DNA of 13,256 bases from Parvularculaceae bacterium UBA4496. Lineage in GTDB: Bacteria; Pseudomonadota; Alphaproteobacteria; Caulobacterales; Parvularculaceae. The notes under the pieces are model-generated. The model was given only the letters and a program-made list of their open reading frames with translations. It had not been told where the DNA came from and made no database searches. Shown in pieces: positions 7,067-13,256 of the stretch. Each line of letters opens with the position of its first letter. Position 1 is the first letter of the stretch. The stretch lies in NCBI GenBank assembly GCA_002388885.1, contig DGNI01000038.1, positions 40,236 through 53,491 on the forward strand, read 5' to 3'. The translations under genes and the position numbers were made by a program.

Positions 7067-8740
7067 ATGACCAACCCACGCCATAACGCCCGCACGGTTC
7101 GCGCGCCGCGCGGCTCAGACATCACCGCAAAGCACTGGACCACCGAAGCGCCGATGCGGATGCTGATGAACAATCTCGACCCGGACGTGGCGGAAAACCC
7201 GCACGAGCTTGTGGTTTATGGCGGCATCGGCCGCGCCGCGCGCACCTGGGCTGATTTCGACAAGATTGTCACGGCGCTCAAAGACTTGAACGAAGACGAA
7301 ACCCTGTGCGTGCAGTCCGGGAAGCCCGTGGGCGTTTTCAAAACCCACAAGGACGCGCCGCGCGTATTGATCGCCAACTCCAATATCGTGCCGCACTGGG
7401 CCAATTGGGACCATTTCAACGAACTCGATAAAAAAGGCCTGATGATGTACGGCCAGATGACGGCCGGCTCGTGGATCTATATCGGGTCTCAGGGCATCGT
7501 TCAGGGCACGTATGAAACCTTCAAGGAGGCTGGCCGCCAGCATTTTAACGGCGACCTTTCCGGCAAATGGATTCTGACCGCCGGCCTCGGCGGCATGGGC
7601 GGGGCGCAGCCCCTCGCCGCCGTTCTCGCCGGCGCATGCTGTCTCGCGGTTGAGTGCAACGAGGACTCGATCGATTTCCGCCTGCGCACGAAATATGTGG
7701 ACGAAAAAGCGACCTCCCTCGACGAAGCGCTCGACATGATTGCGCGCTGGACCAAGGCAGGCGAAGCGAAATCCGTCGGCCTGCTCGGCAACGCGGCGGA
7801 TGTTTTTCTGGAGCTCGTAAAGAGAGGCGTAAAGCCTGACATCGTCACCGACCAGACCTCGGCCCATGACGTCGTTAACGGTTACCTGCCGCAAGGCTGG
7901 ACTGTCGCTGAATGGAAAGAAAAACGCGAAACGGCGCCGAAGGAAGTAGAACGCGCGGCACGCGTCTCCATCAAAGTGCACGTTCAGGCAATGCTCGACT
8001 TCTGGAACGAAGGCATCCCGACGCTTGATTACGGCAACAACATCCGTCAGGTGGCGAAGGAAGAAGGCCTTGAAAACGCGTTCGACTTCCCCGGCTTCGT
8101 TCCGGCTTATGTGCGTCCGCTGTTTTGCCGCGGCGTCGGCCCGTTCCGCTGGGCGGCGCTCTCGGGCGATCCGGAAGACATCTATAAAACCGATGCAAAA
8201 GTGAAGGAGCTGATCCCTGACGATCCGCATCTTCACAGCTGGCTCGACATGGCGCGCGAGCGCATCGCTTTTCAGGGCCTGCCCGCCCGCATCTGCTGGG
8301 TCGGTCTCGGACAGCGTCACCGGCTCGGGCTTGCTTTCAATGAGATGGTGAAATCAGGCGAGCTTTCAGCGCCCGTCGTTATAGGTCGTGATCATCTGGA
8401 CTCCGGCTCTGTCGCATCACCGAACCGGGAAACCGAGGCCATGAAGGATGGCTCCGACGCCGTTTCCGACTGGCCCCTTTTGAACGCCCTTCTCAACACC
8501 GCCTCCGGCGCCACATGGGTTTCTCTGCATCATGGCGGCGGTGTCGGCATGGGCTTTTCCCAGCATGCCGGAATGGTCATCTGCGCCGACGGCACAGACG
8601 ACGCGGCGCGCCGTCTTGAACGTGTTTTATGGAACGACCCTGCGACCGGGGTCATGCGCCATGCCGACGCCGGTTACGAAATCGCACAGGAATGCGCCGC
8701 CGAACATGGACTTAAATTGCCCGCAATTCTGGGCGATTGA
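7067..8740 (+). CDS. hutU: Urocanate hydratase (urocanase)
   Basis: 557 residues, the standard length. Urocanase adds water to urocanate to give 4-imidazolone-5-propionate, using tightly bound NAD+ as an electrophile; it is a cytoplasmic homodimer. The NAD-binding glycine stretch [12 protein letters not shown] is at 173-184. The active-site cysteine C410 ([16 protein letters not shown]) falls exactly at the P. putida number. [17 protein letters not shown] near the C-terminus is also a family signature. The start has a modest AAGAG ribosome site about seven bases upstream. No HutC palindrome precedes it, so it is probably read through from hutH across the membrane gene and the REP-like repeat. 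HutI, which would act on its product, is not in the window. Confidence 0.97.
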   Translation: MTNPRHNARTVRAPRGSDITAKHWTTEAPMRMLMNNLDPDVAENPHELVVYGGIGRAARTWADFDKIVTALKDLNEDETLCVQSGKPVGVFKTHKDAPRVLIANSNIVPHWANWDHFNELDKKGLMMYGQMTAGSWIYIGSQGIVQGTYETFKEAGRQHFNGDLSGKWILTAGLGGMGGAQPLAAVLAGACCLAVECNEDSIDFRLRTKYVDEKATSLDEALDMIARWTKAGEAKSVGLLGNAADVFLELVKRGVKPDIVTDQTSAHDVVNGYLPQGWTVAEWKEKRETAPKEVERAARVSIKVHVQAMLDFWNEGIPTLDYGNNIRQVAKEEGLENAFDFPGFVPAYVRPLFCRGVGPFRWAALSGDPEDIYKTDAKVKELIPDDPHLHSWLDMARERIAFQGLPARICWVGLGQRHRLGLAFNEMVKSGELSAPVVIGRDHLDSGSVASPNRETEAMKDGSDAVSDWPLLNALLNTASGATWVSLHHGGGVGMGFSQHAGMVICADGTDDAARRLERVLWNDPATGVMRHADAGYEIAQECAAEHGLKLPAILGD

Positions 8741-8802
8741 ATAGACGCATTCCGACACGAATTGCTGCGCTGAAACATTAACGTGTTTCTCAAGGCACAT
8801 CT
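8741..8802. other. Short intergenic space between convergent hutU and adenosyltransferase gene
   Basis: Sixty-two bases. The only structure is a 6-bp stem GAAACA/TGTTTC (8772-8789) with a 6-base loop. This is too weak and AT-rich to call a terminator with confidence. Confidence 0.35.
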
Positions 8803-9339
8803 TTAAGAGCGATATTCTTCCTCCGCTGCGCCCGCATCCCTGTCGGCTTCTCGCGCGAACACAAAGAGGAGATCTGAAAGCCGGTTGATGAACGGAACGG
8901 CGGCGTTGCGCTTTTCTGTTGGGAGTAGTGACAGATTGCGTTCGACGCGGCGCGCAACCACGCGCGCCTGATGCACCCAGCAACCCGATTCCGTCTGACC
9001 CGGATAGATAAAGTCTTTCAGCGGCGGCAGTTTTGCCTGCGCCTCGTCGATTAGTTTTTCGAGCGCCTCGACGGCTCCGGCTTCAAGCTGAAAACGGTCG
9101 GCATGTTTCTCGCCCGTGTAACTTACCATGGCGCTGAGTTGATAAAGCTTTTGCTGAATGTCTTTCAGCGCGTCGTTTCTTTTCGAATGGGCGAGTCTGG
9201 CAAAACCGAGCGCCACCGATAATTCGTCAAAGTCGCCCACGGCGGTAATATGCGGATCAGCTTTCGAAACGCGTTCGCCCGACAGCATGGACGTTTCACC
9301 GGCGTCTCCGCCTTTGGTATAGATTTTCGTATCAGCCAT
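8803..9339 (-). CDS. PduO-type ATP:cob(I)alamin adenosyltransferase
   Basis: 178 residues, near the family norm of 180-190. It transfers adenosyl from ATP to cob(I)alamin, making adenosylcobalamin (coenzyme B12), and in this family often hands it to an acyl-CoA mutase. The N-terminal ATP-binding motif is TKGGDAGETSML (8-19), followed by GDFDELSVALG (35-45). The C-terminal part has RVVARRVERNLSLL (126-139), which carries the paired arginines and glutamate of the family, and FINRLSDLLFVFAR (150-163). A good ribosome site, AAGGAG, lies about nine bases upstream. The gene starts 32 bases after the LysR-type regulator on the same strand, so they are likely one transcript. Its natural client here is IcmF, encoded on the other arm of the divergent cluster. 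It could also be named mmaB, cobO-like or pduO; I leave the symbol open because the PduO family is used in several pathways. Confidence 0.93.
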   Translation of the reverse strand: MADTKIYTKGGDAGETSMLSGERVSKADPHITAVGDFDELSVALGFARLAHSKRNDALKDIQQKLYQLSAMVSYTGEKHADRFQLEAGAVEALEKLIDEAQAKLPPLKDFIYPGQTESGCWVHQARVVARRVERNLSLLPTEKRNAAVPFINRLSDLLFVFAREADRDAGAAEEEYRS

Positions 9340-9371
9340 TACCGCTTTCTCCTTCGCAGTTTGGGACGCAA

Positions 9372-10268
9372 TTAAGCGCCGGGCGGAAATTCTCGCAACG
9401 CCGTTTCAAGTGCTCGAACCGCCGGTGTCGGCAGCCAGCGCCGCCTGATGGCGTAGCCGATTGACAGCGGTTCGAACAGCGGCCCCTTGAGAAGAGAAAA
9501 CCGCCGCATAAACGCCGCCGATTCTGCATATTCGTCGCTGATAACCCCGATGGCGTCGCTGTCCGCTACGATATCGGCGACCAGCGGGAAATATTCAACA
9601 ACATGCATGCGTCTCGTGGCGTCGCCGGTCACACTGTCGAATAAGGAGCGTAAACGATCGGCATGCCAGCTCATGCGGTCCGGCGCGATCACCGGATATT
9701 CGATTATATCTGCGCGCTTGACGGTTTTTTTCTCGGCGAGCGGATGAGTTTTTCTCGCAAAAAGATGCGTCTTCAAATCGCCGAGCCGTTCAATGGCGAA
9801 AGACTTCTCGTCTCGCATGGCTTCTTCTGGACCCACAAGCACGTCGATGTCGCCGCGTCTCAGAGCTCTGATGCCTGTTGCTGCGGACATTGCTTCGAGA
9901 TGCACGCGCAGGTCAGGCCGCCGGCGCATCAGCGCGATGATCGCCTTGTTGACAAGTCCCTGCATGGAAGCGGGACTGACACCGAGGCGGATCAGCGTTT
10001 CGCCGGTTTCACGAGCAAGGCGTGCGTCCTCGGCAAGCTGGTCAAGGTCGGAAATGATCCTCGCAGCACGGTTAATAAAAATGCGCCCACGCTCAGTTGC
10101 GACCACATCCCGGGCGCGCCGATCGAAAAGGGCGAAGCCGATTTCCTGTTCGATATCGGCAAGGCTGCGGCTGACAGTCGACTGGGTCAGGTTCAGTGCG
10201 CGGGCGGCGGCGCTGATTGAGCCAGCCTGATCCACAGCGACGATATGTTTAAGCTTTGCGGCGTTCAT
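9372..10268 (-). CDS. LysR-type transcriptional regulator
   Basis: 298 residues, typical length. The N-terminal winged helix-turn-helix (about 1-60) contains GSISAAARALNLTQSTVSRS and the DIEQEIGFALFDRR segment that marks the LysR family. The effector domain spans about 88-295 in two lobes. The ligand is unknown. Placement between an adenosyltransferase gene and a divergent acyl-CoA dehydrogenase/icmF arm suggests control by a short or branched acyl-CoA or its precursor, which is inference. The start is ATG at 10268; no clear Shine-Dalgarno is visible and the leader appears very short. An inverted repeat at 10273-10300 directly upstream probably mediates autorepression and control of the + arm. 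Confidence 0.93.
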   Translation of the reverse strand: MNAAKLKHIVAVDQAGSISAAARALNLTQSTVSRSLADIEQEIGFALFDRRARDVVATERGRIFINRAARIISDLDQLAEDARLARETGETLIRLGVSPASMQGLVNKAIIALMRRRPDLRVHLEAMSAATGIRALRRGDIDVLVGPEEAMRDEKSFAIERLGDLKTHLFARKTHPLAEKKTVKRADIIEYPVIAPDRMSWHADRLRSLFDSVTGDATRRMHVVEYFPLVADIVADSDAIGVISDEYAESAAFMRRFSLLKGPLFEPLSIGYAIRRRWLPTPAVRALETALREFPPGA

Positions 10269-10272
10269 AAGG

Positions 10273-10300
10273 TATGCGTATTTTGCATATTATACGCATA
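10273..10300. promoter_or_regulatory. Inverted repeat, probable operator of the LysR-type regulator
   Basis: Arms TATGCGTAT (10273-10281) and ATACGCATA (10292-10300) match perfectly over 9 bp around a 10-base AT-rich centre. The same stretch also reads as three direct heptamers, TGCGTAT, TGCATAT and CGCATAT, starting at 10275, 10284 and 10295. It lies between divergent genes and only 4 bases from the regulator's start codon. The symmetry is not the classic T-N11-A, so the exact contacts are uncertain. Confidence 0.65.
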
Positions 10301-10315
10301 TTATGAATTTGACAA
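10289..10315 (-). promoter_or_regulatory. Possible promoter of the LysR-type regulator gene
   Basis: On the - strand, TTGTCA (10315-10310) and a perfect TATAAT (10294-10289) are 15 bases apart, slightly short of the optimum. The TATAAT lies inside the inverted repeat, so regulator binding would block it. On the + strand TTGACA occurs at 10309-10314 but no good -10 follows. If it is used, the start would be near 10343 and the repeat would lie at about -70 to -43, the usual LysR activation position. Confidence 0.4.
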
Positions 10316-10435
10316 ATGGCCTATTGAGGTTCAAGGCTGGGAAAAACATGTGCGGGCGGTTCGGGCGCCTCGCACTGCTTTTGCTATGCTGGTATTGCGC
10401 GAGCCCAGCACCTACACCACGAGGACGCCAATCCA

Positions 10436-12229
10436 ATGACCGACTACACAGCGCCGATCGCCGACATGCAGTTTGTGGCGACAAAACTCGCCGGCTTCAG
10501 CGAGATTGCGGCGCTGCCCGGCGGGGAAGACCTGAGCGAGGAACTGCTGGCGTCGATTTTTGAAGAGGGCGGCAAGTTCGCAGCAGGCGTTTTGGCGCCG
10601 CTGAACCGTGTCGGCGACTTGCAGGGCTCGAAACTCGTCAACGGCGTTGTTCAAACGCCGGACGGCTGGAAAGAGGCATACGGACAATTCGTCGAAGGCG
10701 GCTGGAACGCCGTGCCGTTTGATCCGGATTATGGCGGGCAGGGACTGCCGCTGCTCATTGCCACCGCACTATTCGACCTCTGGCATTCGTCGAACATGGC
10801 GTTCACGCTGTGCCCGATGTTGACGCAGGCCGCCGTTGAAGCGGTCTCCCGCTACGGTTCGCCGGAGCAAAAAGACAAATACCTTTCAAAAATGATCTCC
10901 GGCGAGTGGACCGGCACCATGCAGCTCACTGAGCCGCAGGCGGGTTCTGATCTCGCACAGGTGCGCTCAAAGGCCGTTCGCGACGGCGATCATTACCGCA
11001 TCTCCGGTCAGAAGATTTTCATCACCTATGGCGATCATGAAATGACCGAGAACATGGTCCACATGGTGCTCGCCAGAACGCCGGACGCGCCAGCGGGCGT
11101 TAAAGGTATCTCCCTCTTTATCGTTCCCAAATATCTGGTCAACGAAGACGGTTCCGTTGGTCAGCGTAATGATGTGCGCTGCGTATCGATTGAGGAAAAA
11201 ATGGGCATTCACGCGAGCCCGACAGCCGTGATGTCCTATGGCGAGAACGAAGGCGCGATCGGTTATCTCGTCGGCGAGGAGAACAAGGGCCTCAATTACA
11301 TGTTCACGATGATGAACAATGCACGCCTTTCAGTCGGCCTTGAAGGCGTCGGCATCTGTGAGCGCGCTTATCAGCGGGCGGCGTCATTTGCGCGCGATCG
11401 CGTTCAGAGCCGGGAAATCGACGGCGAAAATCCCGAGCCCGTTGCGATTGTCCGCCATCCGGATGTGCGCCGTATGCTGATGACCATGCGCGCGCTGGCC
11501 GAAGCGGGCCGCGCGCTTGCCTATTACGCGGCTGGCAAGCTCGACTTCGCTCATCGCCATCCTGATGCGGAACAAAAAGCGGCGGCGCAGGCCCGTGTCG
11601 ATCTGTTAATTCCGATCGTGAAGGCGTGGTGTACCGAAAACGGTTCCGAGGCCGCGTGGAACGGCGTTCAGGTGCATGGCGGGATGGGCTATGTGGAAGA
11701 AACCGGCGCGGCGCAATATATGCGCGACGCCAAGATCGCTGAAATCTACGAAGGCACCAACGGCATCCAGGCGAATGACCTCATGGGCCGCAAGCTTGCC
11801 CGCGACGGCGGCGCGGAAGCGCGTGCTATGATTACCGAAATGCGCAATCTTGACGGCGCGCTGGCAGACGCGGGCGCCGATTTCGCCGGTATGCGCACAT
11901 GCCTCACGCAAGGCGTTACCGCGCTTGATAATGCGACGACCTGGATGCTGGAACAATTCAAGGGTGATAACGTGCGCCACGCGGCAGCGGGCGCCATGCC
12001 TTACCTTCGCCTTTGGGGCGTCGTTTGCGGCGGCTGGTTGATGGCCCGCGCCGCGCTTACTGCGCAAGCGGACCTTGAAGCCGGCGAAGGTGACCAGAAT
12101 TTTCTCGCCGCCAAAATCGCAACAGCGAAGTTCTACGGTGAGCGTATTTTACCGCGCGCCAGGGCGTATGAAGCCGAAGTCGTCTCCGGCGCCGATACTG
12201 TTATGGCGATTGCAGACGAAGCGCTTTGA
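10436..12229 (+). CDS. Acyl-CoA dehydrogenase, long form with C-terminal extension (DmdC-like)
   Basis: 597 residues, against about 380-400 for ordinary acyl-CoA dehydrogenases. The extra length matches the subfamily with an added C-terminal domain, which includes 3-methylmercaptopropionyl-CoA dehydrogenase (DmdC). It is an FAD enzyme that introduces an alpha-beta double bond in acyl-CoA and passes electrons to ETF. Visible motifs are MQLTEPQAGSDL (162-173), GQKIFITYGDHE (191-202), VQVHGGMGYVEE (411-422) and IYEGTNGIQANDLMG (437-451). E439 is the expected catalytic base. The C-terminal extension is about 460-597. GAGGA (10421-10425), ten bases upstream of the ATG, is the ribosome site. The gene is followed after 36 bases by icmF, so a shared transcript is likely. 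Context favours a butyryl-, isobutyryl- or isovaleryl-type substrate over DMSP-derived ones, but the sequence does not decide this. Confidence 0.9.
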   Translation: MTDYTAPIADMQFVATKLAGFSEIAALPGGEDLSEELLASIFEEGGKFAAGVLAPLNRVGDLQGSKLVNGVVQTPDGWKEAYGQFVEGGWNAVPFDPDYGGQGLPLLIATALFDLWHSSNMAFTLCPMLTQAAVEAVSRYGSPEQKDKYLSKMISGEWTGTMQLTEPQAGSDLAQVRSKAVRDGDHYRISGQKIFITYGDHEMTENMVHMVLARTPDAPAGVKGISLFIVPKYLVNEDGSVGQRNDVRCVSIEEKMGIHASPTAVMSYGENEGAIGYLVGEENKGLNYMFTMMNNARLSVGLEGVGICERAYQRAASFARDRVQSREIDGENPEPVAIVRHPDVRRMLMTMRALAEAGRALAYYAAGKLDFAHRHPDAEQKAAAQARVDLLIPIVKAWCTENGSEAAWNGVQVHGGMGYVEETGAAQYMRDAKIAEIYEGTNGIQANDLMGRKLARDGGAEARAMITEMRNLDGALADAGADFAGMRTCLTQGVTALDNATTWMLEQFKGDNVRHAAAGAMPYLRLWGVVCGGWLMARAALTAQADLEAGEGDQNFLAAKIATAKFYGERILPRARAYEAEVVSGADTVMAIADEAL

Positions 12230-12265
12230 AGCGCGAAACTTAGATACTCTTTTTGAGAGGAATTT

Positions 12266-13256
12266 ATGCCCGACGACGCAAAGATCATAGAAAAACCAGC
12301 TGCAAAAGACAGAAAAGGCGGCGCGCCTGTGCGGCAGAACAAGGTGCGTTTCGTTACGGCGACAAGCCTTTTTGACGGCCACGATGCGGCGATCAACATC
12401 ATGCGGCGGATACTCCAGTCGCTCGGCGCCGAAGTCATCCACCTCGGTCATAACCGGGCGGTTGCGGAAATCGTCGATGCCGCGATCCAGGAAGACGTGC
12501 AGGGGATCGCTGTCAGTTCCTATCAGGGCGGACACATCGAATATTTCAAATACATGGTCGATCTCCTGAAGGAGCGCGGCGCCGGACACATCAAGGTATT
12601 CGGCGGCGGCGGCGGCGTGATCGTCCGTGAGGAGATCAAAGAGCTGCACGATTATGGGGTCGAGCGAATCTACGCACCCGAAGACGGTCAGAAAATGGGT
12701 CTTCAGGGCATGATCGAGGACATGATTGCGCGCGCCGACTTCGACCCGGCTGATATTGGGACGGCGAGCGTCAGCGATCTCGGCAAGGAGGGATGGAGTT
12801 CGCTCGCCCGTTTTCTGACATTGCTGGAAGAAGAACGCGTCGATGCTAAATCGCTCGCCGCATTGGAAGATGCGGCCTTCGCCCAAACGCGTGCGCCGAT
12901 CCTCGGCGTCACTGGTACGGGCGGTTCGGGCAAGTCGTCGTTATGCGACGAACTGATCACCCGATTTCGGATGGATTCGAACGAATTCAAGATCGCGATC
13001 CTGGCCATCGATCCGTCACGCCGAAAATCGGGCGGGGCGCTGCTCGGCGACCGCATCCGGATGAATTCCATCAACGCTCCGCAGATTTTCTTCCGGTCGA
13101 TTGCAACACGCGAGTCGGACCGCGAGGTCCCGCCATTCGTGCACCAGGCGGTGAATGCGGTGCGCGCTGCTGGCGTCGACCTTATCATCGTTGAAACGCC
13201 GGGCATCGGACAAGGGAATGCGGCGATTGCGGAGCTTGCAGACATATCGCTCTACG
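12266..13256 (+). CDS. icmF: Fused isobutyryl-CoA mutase IcmF, N-terminal part (runs off right edge)
   Basis: 330 codons are visible of an enzyme that is usually about 1,090 residues; the frame is open to the end. IcmF interconverts isobutyryl-CoA and n-butyryl-CoA with adenosylcobalamin, and related enzymes act on pivalyl/isovaleryl-CoA. The order seen is diagnostic. First comes a B12-binding domain (about 26-155) with SLFDGHDAAINIMRRIL, where H39 is the lower cobalt ligand, SSYQGG (84-89) and a run of five glycines (113-117). Then comes the MeaB-like G-protein chaperone with Walker A G217-TGGS-GKS224, IDPSRRKSGGALLGDRIRMN (248-267) and VETPGIGQGN (309-318). Ordinary methylmalonyl-CoA mutase has the B12 domain at its C-terminus and no fused GTPase. 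The ribosome site GAGAGG (12255-12260) precedes the ATG by five bases. The substrate-binding TIM-barrel domain lies beyond the window. Confidence 0.94.
   Translation, partial: MPDDAKIIEKPAAKDRKGGAPVRQNKVRFVTATSLFDGHDAAINIMRRILQSLGAEVIHLGHNRAVAEIVDAAIQEDVQGIAVSSYQGGHIEYFKYMVDLLKERGAGHIKVFGGGGGVIVREEIKELHDYGVERIYAPEDGQKMGLQGMIEDMIARADFDPADIGTASVSDLGKEGWSSLARFLTLLEEERVDAKSLAALEDAAFAQTRAPILGVTGTGGSGKSSLCDELITRFRMDSNEFKIAILAIDPSRRKSGGALLGDRIRMNSINAPQIFFRSIATRESDREVPPFVHQAVNAVRAAGVDLIIVETPGIGQGNAAIAELADISLY

Noticed and set aside
6828..7079. - strand frame with an FPPPFTGEV peptide between the membrane gene and hutU
   Set aside because: It is translation of the REP-like repeat pair. This peptide type recurs as a false gene in alphaproteobacterial annotations.
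7115..8320. A 401-codon open frame on the - strand inside hutU
   Set aside because: It is fully antisense to a well-conserved enzyme in a GC-rich region where stops are rare. The peptide has no recognisable domain and no ribosome site was evident. It is a shadow frame.
8772..8789. GAAACA/TGTTTC stem as terminator between hutU and the adenosyltransferase gene
   Set aside because: It has six mostly A-T pairs and no following T run.
10269..10435. Cobalamin riboswitch upstream of the acyl-CoA dehydrogenase and icmF
   Set aside because: The leader is under 170 bases and I see no convincing B12 box; a CGCACTGC stretch near 10373 is only a partial resemblance. The inverted repeat explains control better.

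Overview
The window looks like a chromosomal segment of a GC-rich alphaproteobacterium. Two things suggest this: the gene content (proteobacterial hut genes of the deiminase route, IcmF, PduO-type adenosyltransferase), and a REP-like inverted repeat at about 6935-7043 of a kind that often produces spurious 'PPFTGEV' peptides in alphaproteobacterial annotations. The exact genus cannot be read from the sequence. All main genes are intact except at the two window edges. No rRNA, tRNA, CRISPR array or transposase gene was seen, and no stretch over 300 bases lacks a gene.

Region 1 (1-2604, + strand): the C-terminal half of a DUF819-type multi-helix membrane protein, followed by an exported serine hydrolase of the class C beta-lactamase/penicillin-binding fold with four C-terminal membrane helices. 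A 12-codon mini-ORF links the two through ATGA stop/start overlaps at both ends.

Region 2 (2710-8740): a histidine utilization locus. hutF (formimidoylglutamate deiminase) and hutC (GntR/UTRA repressor) overlap on the - strand. They are divergent from hutH (histidine ammonia-lyase) and hutU (urocanase) on the + strand. A near-perfect HutC-type palindrome sits between the two arms. HutH turns histidine into urocanate, HutU makes imidazolone propionate, and HutF acts two steps later on formiminoglutamate. hutI and hutG are not in the window. Between hutH and hutU lies an AT-rich, unrecognised four-helix membrane protein gene, coupled to hutH by TGATG and ending inside the REP-like repeat pair.

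Region 3 (8803-13256): a coenzyme B12 and acyl-CoA module. On the - strand a LysR-type regulator is followed by a PduO-type ATP:cob(I)alamin adenosyltransferase. Divergent on the + strand are a long acyl-CoA dehydrogenase with a C-terminal extension and the start of icmF, the fused isobutyryl-CoA mutase (B12 domain plus G-protein chaperone visible). The shared control region holds a 9-bp-arm inverted repeat, the likely LysR-regulator operator. The adenosyltransferase probably supplies adenosylcobalamin to IcmF, and the dehydrogenase probably oxidises a short or branched acyl-CoA that IcmF makes or consumes.
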